Of a stretch of DNA of 64,000 nucleotides, positions 25,770-35,852 are shown in pieces. A model generated the notes under the pieces. It ran no database searches and was not told where the DNA came from. It was given only the letters and a program-made list of their open reading frames with translations. Position 1 is the stretch's first letter. Each line of letters begins with the position of its first letter. The DNA is from Bacillota bacterium (lineage in GTDB: Bacteria; Bacteroidota; Bacteroidia; Bacteroidales; Bacteroidaceae). The stretch spans positions 1 through 64,000 of the forward strand of contig JAMPFD010000009.1 in assembly GCA_023664625.1 (NCBI GenBank). Reading direction: 5' to 3'. Made by a program: the position numbers and the translations under genes.

Positions 25770-27098
25770 TTAGAAATGTATCAGCATAAATGCCGTATTC
25801 TTGTATCCTCCTTTACCTATTCGCTCAAAAATCAGAGGTGTCTGCACCGGGGTATAGTTACGCTGTGAGGATGTTCCATGAAACTCACTTCCATATTTCC
25901 CATACCCTTTCACGAAGAACATCAGATGGTCATATCCTGTAATTGCAAAACGCGGAATGGCACTCTGCATAGGTGTCTTGAAATAGGTGAGATATTCTTT
26001 CTCCAGCCGCTTCACTCCTGATGATGACGTGTCAAGATTGTAGACGGAAGGAACATAGGCATCGTATTTATGGAACTTATCCTGAAGCACTTTTGTATAC
26101 ATAAACCACTCATTATAGCCGAACATTGATATGAGCAGTCCGGGATTTGCCTGTGAAAGAGCATCAAGTTTGGCAATAGCCTTGGCAGTTTCCGCATAAC
26201 GGCCGGTATTGAGCACAACGACATTCCGCATATTGCCGGAGAACGCTTTGGCAAACATATCGGCAGAACTGTTGAGGTTTGTGATGGCATAGGCTATTTT
26301 CTTTTCTTCCAGGCGCTTACGCAACCCGAAAGTAAACGCACCTTTCTTTGATGTCACATCATTGCAGTCAATAAATACCGGATGTGCGTTTGCAAACTGC
26401 GCCATAAACTGTTCTATGGACTTTGCCGTTACGTCCGCCTGGGTCTGGTACACCTGATGTATCTGAGGGCAGGTAAGGACATCGTCACCGGTAATGGAGA
26501 ACGGAATAACCATTGATATATTCTTGTCCATACAGAAATCTGCCAACTGCCTTACCTGCGGGGTATACAGCGGGCCGAATATGACATTGCATTTGCCGGC
26601 ATTCGCACCGGCAAGCACATGGCCCACATTATCCCCCTCCGCAACGTTCCATGCATTGATTGTCAGATTATATCCCTCCTTCTTCAAGTCCTTTGCGGCA
26701 AGAAGCATTCCGCGATAATACTCCACCATACGCTTACCGTCGCCGTTGATGTCATGCAGAGGAAGCATCACTCCTACTGTCATCATGGAACTATTCACCG
26801 CAGCCTTGGCATACGAAGATGCCGGAGCGCCTGTCCTCTTCTGTGTGCCATTTAATTGAGGATTATGTTCAGGAATATTTATGGACATACCCTTTTTGAG
26901 AACGAAATCCGATTCACGCATGGCGGGATTGGCATTCTTAAGTTCATCTATGCTGACACCATATTCCTTTGCTATACCGAACACCGTTTCCTTTTTCTTT
27001 ACCTTATGGACTGAAAGTATTTTCTGTGCTGACAAAGACTGTCCGCCGAAAAGGAACATGGCAGCAGCCAATATTGTAATATAAAATGCGTGTTTCAT
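25770..27098 (-). CDS. LysM domain fused to a type-1 periplasmic-binding-like domain
   Basis: 442 aa from ATG at 27098; upstream codons are rejected because this start opens a proper signal peptide (MKHAFYITILAAAMFLFGGQSLSAQ). Residues about 30-75 form a LysM domain (VHKVKKKETVFGIAKEYGVSIDELKNANPAM...GMSINIPE), followed by a linker, then a branched-chain amino-acid-receptor-like fold: VGVMLPLHDINGDGKRMVEYYRGMLLAAKDL, NVIFGPLYTPQVRQLADFC, ADVTAKSIEQFMAQF and FAITGYDHLMFFVKGYG. The combination recalls LpoA-type regulators of peptidoglycan synthases, so a cell-wall-bound sensor or regulator is a reasonable inference; transport is unlikely since no ABC permease is nearby. Confidence 0.8.
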   Translation of the reverse strand: MKHAFYITILAAAMFLFGGQSLSAQKILSVHKVKKKETVFGIAKEYGVSIDELKNANPAMRESDFVLKKGMSINIPEHNPQLNGTQKRTGAPASSYAKAAVNSSMMTVGVMLPLHDINGDGKRMVEYYRGMLLAAKDLKKEGYNLTINAWNVAEGDNVGHVLAGANAGKCNVIFGPLYTPQVRQLADFCMDKNISMVIPFSITGDDVLTCPQIHQVYQTQADVTAKSIEQFMAQFANAHPVFIDCNDVTSKKGAFTFGLRKRLEEKKIAYAITNLNSSADMFAKAFSGNMRNVVVLNTGRYAETAKAIAKLDALSQANPGLLISMFGYNEWFMYTKVLQDKFHKYDAYVPSVYNLDTSSSGVKRLEKEYLTYFKTPMQSAIPRFAITGYDHLMFFVKGYGKYGSEFHGTSSQRNYTPVQTPLIFERIGKGGYKNTAFMLIHF

Positions 27099-27359
27099 AT
27101 CTGACATTCCCATTAAAGCCATGGATTGTACATTATCTGTATTATGAATATATGTTAGACGCGGCACTTTTCATTTCATGATGGTCTTTCATTTCAGAAT
27201 GTCTTCACTATCGTTTTATAAGGATTCCGCCGTAATATACTATCAGAAGCATCCACCTCTGTTACTTGCAGAATTGCCAAGATAAAATGCAAAAAGCATC
27301 AAGACCTAATTTTCAGTGCCCTACTTATGTTAATTTGACCGCAAAATTAGTTATTTTTC

Positions 27360-27390
27360 TTTGATTAACAAAGTTTTTTTACTACTTTTG
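27360..27390 (+). promoter_or_regulatory. promoter of the T9SS-protein/uvrA operon
   Basis: Plus-strand TTTG (27360-27363), 19-base spacer, TACTTTTG (27383-27390); 34 bases before the ATG at 27425. The rest of 27099-27359 is non-coding and also carries the (unidentified) promoter of the divergent LysM gene. Confidence 0.75.
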
Positions 27391-27424
27391 CACAAAATTC
27401 GCAATAAAAAATACCTGTATCATT

Positions 27425-28150
27425 ATGAGATATTTGCTCTTGCTGTCATTGCTCGTAACAGCTGCATCGCTCTTCGGACAGTCCTCAAGGCCATCGATCA
27501 TGCCTTCCGTTGAATATACGACTCCCGACGGGCCGACGGACAGCTCACCACAAAAAGAGAATGCTTCCGCTCCAGTCCGTGCGTCCTTCCATGCCAATCC
27601 AATAGAGGCAGACGACTGGGACGCGCATTACGAGTGGCGTTTCACCAAAGAAGGAGAAGACGCTCCATACCTGACACGCTACGAAGAGAACACTGATGTA
27701 GTATTCAACGACTTCGGAAGAGTATCCATAGTATGCTATGTTCAGTTCGTCAACAAATATGACAAGGAAGATATCATACTTTTAAGAGACAACTATTGGG
27801 GTGTGGAACAAATGCCTTTCACAATCAATGTGTCAGCCTCCAGACTTGAGATGCCCAATGCTTTTTCTCCTAACGGCGACGGAATCAACGATATATACAA
27901 GCCAAAGAGCGGCTATCTGTCCATCGTAGAGTTCCATGCCACCATCTTTAACCGTTGGGGGCAGAAGATATTCTCATGGGACGATCCGTCTACCGGATGG
28001 GACGGGACACACAACGGACGGCCTGTAAAGGACGGAGTATACTACTGTATCGTCAAGGCACGCGGTGCTGACGGCAACACATTCAACTACAAGCGCGACG
28101 TCAACCTGCTGCGCGGATATGACACAACCTCAACAACCATTACCCAATGA
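27425..28150 (+). CDS. secreted protein with type B (gliding-motility) T9SS C-terminal sorting domain
   Basis: 241 aa. Signal peptide [19 protein letters not shown], an N-terminal immunoglobulin/PKD-like part with [14 protein letters not shown], then the C-terminal sorting domain: [59 protein letters not shown]. These three blocks are the diagnostic features of the gliding motility-associated (type B) CTD that sends proteins through the type IX secretion system to the surface. Its last codons overlap uvrA by 4 bases (ATGA), an unusual pairing of an envelope protein with a DNA repair gene. The protein is short for the family; the passenger domain is small and unidentified. Confidence 0.85.
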   Translation: MRYLLLLSLLVTAASLFGQSSRPSIMPSVEYTTPDGPTDSSPQKENASAPVRASFHANPIEADDWDAHYEWRFTKEGEDAPYLTRYEENTDVVFNDFGRVSIVCYVQFVNKYDKEDIILLRDNYWGVEQMPFTINVSASRLEMPNAFSPNGDGINDIYKPKSGYLSIVEFHATIFNRWGQKIFSWDDPSTGWDGTHNGRPVKDGVYYCIVKARGADGNTFNYKRDVNLLRGYDTTSTTITQ

Positions 28151-30987
28151 TTGAAGTATTTGGAGCAAGGGTCCATAACCTGAAGAACATAGACGTACAG
28201 ATTCCGAGGAATTCGCTGACCGTGATTACAGGACTCTCCGGCTCAGGGAAATCATCACTGGCCTTTGACACTATCTTTGCCGAAGGCCAGCGAAGGTATA
28301 TTGAAACGTTCTCTGCTTACGCACGCAACTTTCTTGGTAACATGGAACGCCCCGATGTGGACAAGATTACCGGACTTTCGCCTGTTATCTCCATAGAACA
28401 GAAGACCACTAACAAGAATCCGCGTTCAACTGTTGGCACCCAGACTGAGATTTACGACTTCCTGCGCCTCCTCTTTGCACGCGCAGGTGAGGCTTATTCA
28501 TGGATGACAGGTGAGAAAATGGTACGGTACACAGAGGAGAAAGTCATCAACATGATTCTTGAACGCTATGCGGGGAAGAAGATCTACGTACTTGCGCCAC
28601 TGGTAAGAAACAGAAAAGGCCATTATCGTGAACTCTTCGACCAAATGCGCCGGAAGGGCTTTCTCTATGTACGCGTTGACGGGAAAATACTGGAATTGGA
28701 GGAGGGCATGCGCATTGACCGTTACAAGAACCATGACATCGAAGTCGTAGTTGACAGACTTGCCGTAAAAGCCGGCTCTGAGGAAAGACTGAAAAACACT
28801 GTTGCCAATGCCATGAGACAAGGAGACGGACTCGTAATGGTTCTTGACAAGGAGACCGAAGAGACGAAATTCTTCTCGAAAAGACTCATGTGTCCAACCT
28901 CCGGCATTGCATATAAAGATCCTGCACCAAACATTTTCTCATTCAATTCTCCCGAAGGTGCATGTCCGAGGTGTAAGGGTCTCGGATATATAAATGAGAT
29001 AGACATCGGCAAAATAATACCAGATAAAAAGATTTCCATCTACAGCGGAGGCATCACAGCACTGGGGAAATACAAAGCGCAGCTCATCTTCTGGCAAATA
29101 GAATCTATACTTTCCGACTATGGATGCACGCTCAAGACACCTATCCAGGACATCCCCGAGGAGGCAATGAACGAGGTTCTGTACGGCCGTCTGGAAGACG
29201 TTCGTGTGTCAAAGGATCTTGTAAAGACATCGTCCGATTATTTTACAGACTATCAGGGAGTAATCAAATACCTGCGCTCCGTCATGGAAGACAATGACAG
29301 TGCAGCCGGTCAGAAATGGGCAGACCAGTTTCTGGACACTTGCACCTGCCCTGCCTGTCAGGGACAGCGTCTCAACAAAGAAGCCCTGTCATACCGTATT
29401 TGGGACAAGAATATCGCACAGCTCGCCTCAATGGATATCATCGGCCTGAAGGACTGGCTTACGGAAGCAGAGAGCCACTTGTCCGAATGGCAGAAGAAGA
29501 TTGCAGCAGAGATTCTCAAAGAGATACGTACACGTCTGGATTTTCTGCTTGATGTGGGGCTGGACTACCTTTCCCTGAACCGCCAGTCTGCCACATTGTC
29601 CGGCGGAGAGTCACAGCGCATCCGCCTCGCGACACAAATCGGGTCACAGCTCGTCAACGTCCTGTACATCCTCGACGAGCCATCCATAGGCCTGCATCAA
29701 CGCGACAACGAGCGTCTCATACGCTCATTGAAGGAATTGCGTGATCTTGGCAATACAGTAATTGTCGTGGAGCACGACCGTGACATGATGCTTGCCGCCG
29801 ACTGGATAATCGACATCGGTCCCAAAGCAGGAAGAAAAGGCGGAGAGGTCGTATTTCAAGGCACTCCGTCAGACATGATGAAGGCCAAGACCCTCACCGC
29901 GCAATATCTCTCCGGAGAGAGGAAAATTGAATTGCCCACAGAGATTCTCCCTGACGGAGAAAAGCATGTAATGCGCCGGCAGGCTAACAATGGAAGCATA
30001 AAAATAAAAGGTGCGCGCGGAAACAATCTCAAAGGAGTGACTGTAGAGTTCCCTCTCGGCCTGCTGACGGTTGTCACCGGTGTGTCCGGCTCCGGAAAAT
30101 CAACCTTGATCAACGAGACTCTGCAACCGATCCTGTCACAGCATTTCTACCGTTCGCACAAACGTCCCATGCCATACGACAAGGTAGAGGGACTGGAACT
30201 CATAGACAAGGTTGTCACCGTAGACCAAAGTCCAATCGGACGTACTCCACGTTCCAACCCGGCTACATATACAGGTGTATTCTCTGACATACGCAACCTG
30301 TTCATACAACTTCCAGAATCAAAGATAAGGGGATATAAACCGGGACGCTTCTCCTTCAATGTAAAAGGCGGACGCTGTGAGACATGCGGAGGCAACGGCT
30401 ATAAGAGCATCGAGATGAACTTCCTTCCCGACGTACTTGTGCCTTGCGAGACATGTCACGGAAACCGCTATAACCGTGAGACACTGGAGGTCAGGTACAA
30501 GGGCAAGTCCATAGCCAATGTCCTCGACATGACGGTGAACCAAGCCGTGGAGTTCTTTGAGAACGTACCTAACATTCTTCAGAAAATAAAGACAATACAG
30601 GATGTCGGACTCGGATACCTCAAACTCGGGCAATCCTCCACCACACTCTCCGGCGGCGAAAGCCAGCGCGTCAAGCTTGCCACGGAACTTTCAAAGCGCG
30701 ATACCGGCCGTACACTGTACATTCTTGACGAACCTACAACAGGACTTCATTTCGAGGATATACGAGTCCTTATGGGAGTGTTGCAGAAACTTGTCGAAAA
30801 AGGCAATACTGTTATTATCATTGAGCATAACCTTGATGTCATAAAACTCGCTGACTGGATCATTGACATGGGTCCCGAAGGAGGTGTCAAAGGCGGTACG
30901 GTTCTTTCCTGCGGCACACCGGAAAAGGTGGCGAAAGCACAAAAGGGGTTCACTCCGCGCTTCCTCAAGGAAGAGCTGGAGAGATGA
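28147..30987 (+). CDS. uvrA: excinuclease ABC subunit A
   Basis: 946 aa, normal. Two ABC ATPase modules: Walker [10 protein letters not shown] with ABC signature [16 protein letters not shown] and Walker [16 protein letters not shown], then second Walker [10 protein letters not shown], signature [16 protein letters not shown] and [15 protein letters not shown]. Two zinc modules are visible (CPTSGIAY...CPRCKGLGY and [10 protein letters not shown]...[10 protein letters not shown]). Recognises bulky DNA lesions with UvrB and starts nucleotide excision repair. Start overlaps the T9SS protein stop; no separate promoter seen. Confidence 0.97.
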   Translation: MIEVFGARVHNLKNIDVQIPRNSLTVITGLSGSGKSSLAFDTIFAEGQRRYIETFSAYARNFLGNMERPDVDKITGLSPVISIEQKTTNKNPRSTVGTQTEIYDFLRLLFARAGEAYSWMTGEKMVRYTEEKVINMILERYAGKKIYVLAPLVRNRKGHYRELFDQMRRKGFLYVRVDGKILELEEGMRIDRYKNHDIEVVVDRLAVKAGSEERLKNTVANAMRQGDGLVMVLDKETEETKFFSKRLMCPTSGIAYKDPAPNIFSFNSPEGACPRCKGLGYINEIDIGKIIPDKKISIYSGGITALGKYKAQLIFWQIESILSDYGCTLKTPIQDIPEEAMNEVLYGRLEDVRVSKDLVKTSSDYFTDYQGVIKYLRSVMEDNDSAAGQKWADQFLDTCTCPACQGQRLNKEALSYRIWDKNIAQLASMDIIGLKDWLTEAESHLSEWQKKIAAEILKEIRTRLDFLLDVGLDYLSLNRQSATLSGGESQRIRLATQIGSQLVNVLYILDEPSIGLHQRDNERLIRSLKELRDLGNTVIVVEHDRDMMLAADWIIDIGPKAGRKGGEVVFQGTPSDMMKAKTLTAQYLSGERKIELPTEILPDGEKHVMRRQANNGSIKIKGARGNNLKGVTVEFPLGLLTVVTGVSGSGKSTLINETLQPILSQHFYRSHKRPMPYDKVEGLELIDKVVTVDQSPIGRTPRSNPATYTGVFSDIRNLFIQLPESKIRGYKPGRFSFNVKGGRCETCGGNGYKSIEMNFLPDVLVPCETCHGNRYNRETLEVRYKGKSIANVLDMTVNQAVEFFENVPNILQKIKTIQDVGLGYLKLGQSSTTLSGGESQRVKLATELSKRDTGRTLYILDEPTTGLHFEDIRVLMGVLQKLVEKGNTVIIIEHNLDVIKLADWIIDMGPEGGVKGGTVLSCGTPEKVAKAQKGFTPRFLKEELER

Positions 30988-31049
30988 CGGCATGACAAGT
31001 ACATAGCCATAGCAACCACAATACCACAACATTAAAGATAACCCGAGAA

Positions 31050-31709
31050 ATGAAAGAAATACTTGATTTCTTCCTGACATTGGCACAGAACAACGACAAG
31101 GCCTGGTTCGATGCACATAAGTCCGAATACAAGGCCGTAAAGGAAAAATCTGACGCCATGGCACTGGAGTTTATGAGAGGCATCGAGGAATTTGACCCTC
31201 GTGTGCGCGGACTCGGCATCAAGGACATCACATACCGCATACACCGCGACCTGCGATTTACGCATGACAAACGTCCATACAAGACCTGGAACGGCGTATA
31301 CGTCTGTCCCAACGGAAAGAAATCCGGCATGGCAGGCTACTATATCCACCTTGAACCTGCCACAAACACTTATTTTCTCTGTTCCGGACTGTACAATCCG
31401 GAGAAAGAGGTCGTAAAGAGCATCCGCGAGGAGATTATGTGCGACGGTGACAAACTCATGGCTGCACTGGCACAGTGTGAGGATTTCCGGTTACCGTGGG
31501 ATGCCGCATTGAAAAAGATTCCGGCAGGATTCAGCGCGTCAGACAAGTACAGCGACTACTACAGACTGAAGAGCTTTGAAATATATAAGCCCCTTACGAA
31601 ACGTGACGTCCTTAAGAAGGATTTTCTGAAAAATGCCCTCGCCGACCTCAGAAGGACATGCGACTACAACGAAATCCTCAACAGGTGCCACGATTACGCC
31701 AAAGACTGA
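31050..31709 (+). CDS. DUF2461 (TIGR02453) family protein
   Basis: 219 aa, the family length. Characteristic start EILDFFLTLAQNNDKAWFDAHKSEYKAVKE, then YRIHRDLRFTHDKRPYKTWNG with the invariant R-F-x-x-D-K-x-P-Y-K segment and GYYIHLEPATNTYFLCSGLY. Biochemical function unknown. It lies 62 bp after uvrA and 35 bp before the HhH/beta-barrel gene on the same strand, so all four plus-strand genes from 27425 probably share one message. Confidence 0.9.
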   Translation: MKEILDFFLTLAQNNDKAWFDAHKSEYKAVKEKSDAMALEFMRGIEEFDPRVRGLGIKDITYRIHRDLRFTHDKRPYKTWNGVYVCPNGKKSGMAGYYIHLEPATNTYFLCSGLYNPEKEVVKSIREEIMCDGDKLMAALAQCEDFRLPWDAALKKIPAGFSASDKYSDYYRLKSFEIYKPLTKRDVLKKDFLKNALADLRRTCDYNEILNRCHDYAKD

Positions 31710-31744
31710 CGCACCACACCACACCGCACCGGAGCCGACCACCT

Positions 31745-33790
31745 ATGAAACGACACATCCTTGCTTTATTTTTTACCCTCCTGCCCTCATTCATTGCCGC
31801 ACAGGAGGATAGTGACACATTTCTGGATGTGTACAACTCACTGTCAGACCTTGACGATTTTGACGAGGAGGGATGGACAGAGGCGTATGACAATCTCACT
31901 GCAATGGCTCTGACACCGCAGAATATCAACGCTGCGACCTACGAGGACCTGACAGCAGTACCTCTGCTGACGGAAGAGCAGGCACTTGCCATCCTCTACT
32001 ACCGCTCACTCTACGGTGACCTGCGCTCCATCTCCGAACTGTCGCTCATTACGGCTATTGACCCTCCGCGGTGCAAAATCCTCTCATCAATATTCTATGC
32101 CGAGCCTATATCGGGCAGCACCAAAGGCATACTGAAATCTCCGAGAAGCAGCCTCGTCATGACCCTTTCCGTCCCGACATACAAGCGGAAAGGTTTCATC
32201 ACAGGGAAATATCTCGGTGACAGATTTAGCCACAGCATCCGATACCAGATGAAAACAAACAGGCTCCACATAGGACTGACAGCGGCAAAGGATGCCGGCG
32301 AACCATTCTTCCGTGGCACGAACAGGAAGGGATGGGACTTTTATACAGGATTCGTGCGCCTGAAGGACACAGGCATAATGAAAGACATCATTATCGGCCA
32401 CTATCAGGTAAGCACCGGCATGGGGCTTATCATAAACAACGGATACCGGCTTTCCAAAACATCACTGCTGACGACACAGCCGTCTTCCGCAACAAAACTG
32501 CGTGGGCATACGTCAAAACAGGAGAACAATTACTTACAGGGCATTGCCTCAACATTCGAGCTGTGGCACGGCAATGCGACTCGGAACCTCTCGCTGACGG
32601 CATTCCTGTCATGGAAGTCCATTGATGCAAAAATGTCAGATACTGAACCTAAGACAATCTCTACCATAATAAGTAACGGATACCACCGTACGGAGACTGA
32701 AATCGGACAAAGGAATGCCACAGGGCAAACGGTAGCCGGAGGCTCGCTAATCTATACCTCACTGCCGTTCCGGATAGGCCTGAACGTACTTCATACCCAC
32801 TTAGGAGACTCCCTTGTTCCTTCAAAGAAGCAGATGTACCGAAGATACTATCCCGAAGGAAAAGATTTTACAGACGGTTCAATTTCCTACTCGTTCATGA
32901 CGCCACAGCTGCAATTCTCAGGAGAAACGGCACTCGGAAGGGCTTCAACTTACAATGATAATGACAAGGAAGGCATATCCGTCGCAACGGCAAACGCCAT
33001 AAGATGGAATTTCCATTCACTGTGGACGGCCTTCGCCCTGCAACGATACTACAGTTACAGGCACACTTCCCTGCTTGGCAGAAGTTTCGGCGATGTAAGC
33101 AACTGTCAGAACGAGAACGGACTCTACGCAGGTATGACGACAACAGCAATACGCAACCTTACACTGTCTGCATACCTTGACTGTGCTTACCACCCATGGA
33201 TAAGATACGGATACGACAACAGCTCACGGTCCTGGGACACATACCTTCTCGCCACCTATGAGCGTAAAAGCCTCTCAGCTGCCATAAGATACCGTTACAG
33301 GGAGCAGGCCGTGACTGACAACGGCTCAATATTCCCACAATTCGGGAGTCACACCGACGGCACGGCTCAGCATACTCTGCGCTCCACTCTGAAATGTTCC
33401 TTCGGACGGTTCGTATCTTCCTCACAACTTCAGGGCACCTTCCTTCCCACATCCGATGACTGGGGCTGGCTTCTGTCGGAGGGCTTAGGCTACCAGACCG
33501 CCAGATTGTCCCTGTGGCTCTCTATCGCATATTTCCATACTTCTGACTATATTTCACGCCTTTACATGACGGACAGAAGCATAACCTACGGTGCCACTTC
33601 CTCCATGGTCTATGGACACGGCATAAGAGCAAACATCCTTGCAAAGGCGACGATTACAGGCGGACTGCAGGCCTCTGTGCGCTGCAACTTCCTGCACTAT
33701 TTTGACAGAGACAGGATTTCGTCTGCCAATCAGCTTATAGACTCTTCGTCACAGACAGACCTTTACTTTCAGCTGAACTGGAAATTCTGA
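31745..33790 (+). CDS. helix-hairpin-helix protein with predicted outer-membrane beta-barrel
   Basis: 681 aa from ATG at 31745 (earlier in-frame ATG at 31658 lies inside the DUF2461 gene). Signal peptide MKRHILALFFTLLPSFIAAQ, then ComEA-like HhH units: TPQNINAATYEDLTAVPLLTEEQALAILYYRSLYGDLRSISELSLI (about 47-95). The remaining ~550 residues are alternating strands with aromatic girdles (for example SLWLSIAYFHTSDYISRLYM) and end in DLYFQLNWKF, a terminal aromatic residue typical of outer-membrane barrels. This HhH-plus-barrel layout is seen in Bacteroidota; an envelope DNA-binding or DNA-uptake role is conceivable but unproven. Confidence 0.75.
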   Translation: MKRHILALFFTLLPSFIAAQEDSDTFLDVYNSLSDLDDFDEEGWTEAYDNLTAMALTPQNINAATYEDLTAVPLLTEEQALAILYYRSLYGDLRSISELSLITAIDPPRCKILSSIFYAEPISGSTKGILKSPRSSLVMTLSVPTYKRKGFITGKYLGDRFSHSIRYQMKTNRLHIGLTAAKDAGEPFFRGTNRKGWDFYTGFVRLKDTGIMKDIIIGHYQVSTGMGLIINNGYRLSKTSLLTTQPSSATKLRGHTSKQENNYLQGIASTFELWHGNATRNLSLTAFLSWKSIDAKMSDTEPKTISTIISNGYHRTETEIGQRNATGQTVAGGSLIYTSLPFRIGLNVLHTHLGDSLVPSKKQMYRRYYPEGKDFTDGSISYSFMTPQLQFSGETALGRASTYNDNDKEGISVATANAIRWNFHSLWTAFALQRYYSYRHTSLLGRSFGDVSNCQNENGLYAGMTTTAIRNLTLSAYLDCAYHPWIRYGYDNSSRSWDTYLLATYERKSLSAAIRYRYREQAVTDNGSIFPQFGSHTDGTAQHTLRSTLKCSFGRFVSSSQLQGTFLPTSDDWGWLLSEGLGYQTARLSLWLSIAYFHTSDYISRLYMTDRSITYGATSSMVYGHGIRANILAKATITGGLQASVRCNFLHYFDRDRISSANQLIDSSSQTDLYFQLNWKF

Positions 33791-33908
33791 TTAAAAAGAC
33801 ATCCTCACGTTCCGGGAAAAACTGAAAATCCGGACTCCGTACAGACGTTTCCCACCACAGGATTTGTCATGCCTGAAATATAAGACCCAAACCATAGGAA
33901 CATCATAG

Positions 33909-33993
33909 AACAAAAGGTAACGATTTGCATCACAAAAGGTAACCTTTCATACTGTCAACCGTTACCTTTTGCAATGCAAATCGTCACCTTTCG
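33909..33993. repeat. GTTACC/GGTAAC palindrome cluster 2
   Basis: Nested inverted repeat: outer arms AAAGGTAACGATTTGCAT / ATGCAAATCGTCACCTTT, inner arms AAAAGGTAAC / GTTACCTTTT. It sits between the convergent HhH/barrel and asparaginase genes and could act as a bidirectional terminator. The remaining bases of 33791-34227 hold no gene. Confidence 0.75.
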
Positions 33994-34227
33994 CGCCTCC
34001 CTTTGTATCATATTGTTATTCAGATACTTACAAAACACCATTTTCCTTGTTGGGAAAATAATGAAGAATGAACTGATGTTTAAACAGCCTGCTTGTACAC
34101 GTCCACTTGAACACATCAGACATTACAACCGAATATCCGACAAAGAGACATCTCCCTTTCTTCCACAGAAATCAGACTTCCCGCAGATACGCATGCACCC
34201 CTCTGCACCATGATGTTGCGATGCATG

Positions 34228-35295
34228 TCATGTCGTGATTTCACCTGCCAGGGAGCGGCTCATATGGGAGCGTACCACATCCGGGGCGGAATGACGTGCC
34301 GTCAGGTGCATCAGCTTCGTCACGGCGGCCTCAATGGTAGAGTCATAACCGGAAAGCACACCGCTCTGCTGCAGATGATAACCGGTATCATAGCGTCCCA
34401 TCTCCACACGACCGGCCATGCACTGAGAAATGTTTACGACAGTGATGCCGCGCTCTGAAATCTTTCTGAGAATATCCGTCAGCCACGGACGCTGCGGAGC
34501 ATTGCCGGAACCATAGCTGCGCATTACAATGCCTTTCAGGTCAGGAATGTTCAGCAGATGCTCAACAATATTCTCCTGTATTCCAGGAAAAATGGAGAAG
34601 ACTATCACGTTCGGATTCATCTCAAAATTGGGACGGACGGGCTGAGTGAAATCAGGCGTAAGAATATGATGGTGCGCAAAACGGAAGTTTACTCCGGCAT
34701 CGCAGAGATGCGGGTAGTTGAAAGACTCAAAAGCATTGAACTGGTCGGCATTCTGCTTCGTGCTTCTGTTTCCGCGCAAGAGATGTCCGCTGAAATATAT
34801 GCAGACCTCCGGAATCGGCGATACTCCATCCTCCGTGGCAATGGATGCCAGCTCTATGCTTGTAATAAGATTCTCCTTTCCGTCGGTTCTCAACTGACCT
34901 ATCGGCAGCTGAGATCCTGTCAATATAACGGGCTTGGTAAGGTTCTGAAGCATAAACGACAGTGCTGAGGCGGTGTATGCCATGGTGTCTGTCCCATGAA
35001 GTATGACAAAGCCGTCGTACAGGTCGTATCTGTCCATAACGATATGTACAAGATCGGACCACAATGTGATGTCCATGTCACTGGAGTCTATGGGAGTAGC
35101 AAACTGATATATATCCACTGCCGCCTCTATCTGCTCAAACTCGGGAAGCCCGCCAAGCAGATGATTGAAATCCAAAGGCTCCAAAGTTCCTGTCTTCGGA
35201 TTGAGTCCCATACCTATTGTCCCTCCTGTATATACAAGAAGTACGCGCCCCGTACGTTTGAGAGAGCTATGCAGCTTCATTGACTTTTCTTCCAT
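34228..35295 (-). CDS. ansA: type I (cytoplasmic) L-asparaginase
   Basis: 355 aa. First catalytic motif LLVYTGGTIGMG with the nucleophilic Thr, second motif VILHGTDTMAYTASALSFML with Thr-Asp, and GSQLPIGQLRTDGKENL, the type I signature. No signal peptide, so the enzyme is cytoplasmic and has moderate affinity, unlike secreted type II enzymes. Hydrolyses asparagine to aspartate and ammonia. Start at 35295 (MEEKSMKLHS) or the ATG five codons in. Monocistronic, with a -7 box TAATTTTG at 35382-35389. Confidence 0.93.
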   Translation of the reverse strand: MEEKSMKLHSSLKRTGRVLLVYTGGTIGMGLNPKTGTLEPLDFNHLLGGLPEFEQIEAAVDIYQFATPIDSSDMDITLWSDLVHIVMDRYDLYDGFVILHGTDTMAYTASALSFMLQNLTKPVILTGSQLPIGQLRTDGKENLITSIELASIATEDGVSPIPEVCIYFSGHLLRGNRSTKQNADQFNAFESFNYPHLCDAGVNFRFAHHHILTPDFTQPVRPNFEMNPNVIVFSIFPGIQENIVEHLLNIPDLKGIVMRSYGSGNAPQRPWLTDILRKISERGITVVNISQCMAGRVEMGRYDTGYHLQQSGVLSGYDSTIEAAVTKLMHLTARHSAPDVVRSHMSRSLAGEITT

Positions 35296-35381
35296 ATTAT
35301 TCAGTTTTGCAGAGCCATTTCATAACAGTCTGAATGATGTATCATACATGAAACCGCACTCAACGGGACTCTATTCCTTTG

Positions 35382-35389
35382 CAAAATTA
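35382..35389 (-). promoter_or_regulatory. -7 box of ansA
   Basis: TAATTTTG on the minus strand, about 86 bases before the ATG; the -33 is degenerate (TTTCG). The rest of 35390-35718 shows nothing gene-like. Confidence 0.55.
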
Positions 35390-35718
35390 ACTGTTTTTTT
35401 TGAGAAAGCGAAAGATTAGGCCGTATTTTTGGTTATTAAAGAGAAAATAGCGCCCTTCACCGCATACCGCCATTTTACGCTGATTGTCAACACAATACGA
35501 CATTTTACACTGTCATCCGCCTGCAAAAGGCAGCATCACTCACAAAAAGAAAGGAAACCGCCACATATGCTTACAGAACGACACAAAGCACACACATCTT
35601 TCTTACTGTTGAAAGAAACCGCCAAGAACATGACATTCCGTTCCGCAACTACTCCCCCATGGCCAGCAAAAAGGGGGCACTTCAGAACTCGCCGGCACCG
35701 GTATTAGCAGGAAAAGAA

Positions 35719-35769
35719 ACGGGCGTGCCCTGACTGTATCACAAGGGATAGTCACAGGGCACACCCGCC
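35719..35769 (-). terminator. terminator of the ECF sigma operon
   Basis: Minus-strand stem GGCGGGTGTGCCCTG...CAGGGCACGCCCGTT with a second short pair inside (GACTATCC/GGATA-like), followed by TTTCTTTTCC. Located 84 bp beyond the stop of the membrane protein. Confidence 0.75.
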
Positions 35770-35852
35770 ATTATAACCAATCTGCAAGCTTTACTCTTCC
35801 ATCACAGACAGAGATTCCGGAGACTACGTGCTCCTATATACGAGTTCCATAA

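Noticed and set aside
33909..33993. Attachment site or replication terminus palindrome
   Set aside because: The same arms recur at two other intergenic sites, so a dispersed repeat explains it.
34228..35295. Possible Glu-tRNA(Gln) amidotransferase GatD instead of asparaginase
   Set aside because: No GatD-specific N-terminal AnbU-like domain, and no GatE neighbour; the type I asparaginase pattern fits throughout.
35429..35707. 92-codon plus-strand frame after ansA
   Set aside because: Low-complexity composition, no promoter or family; likely chance.
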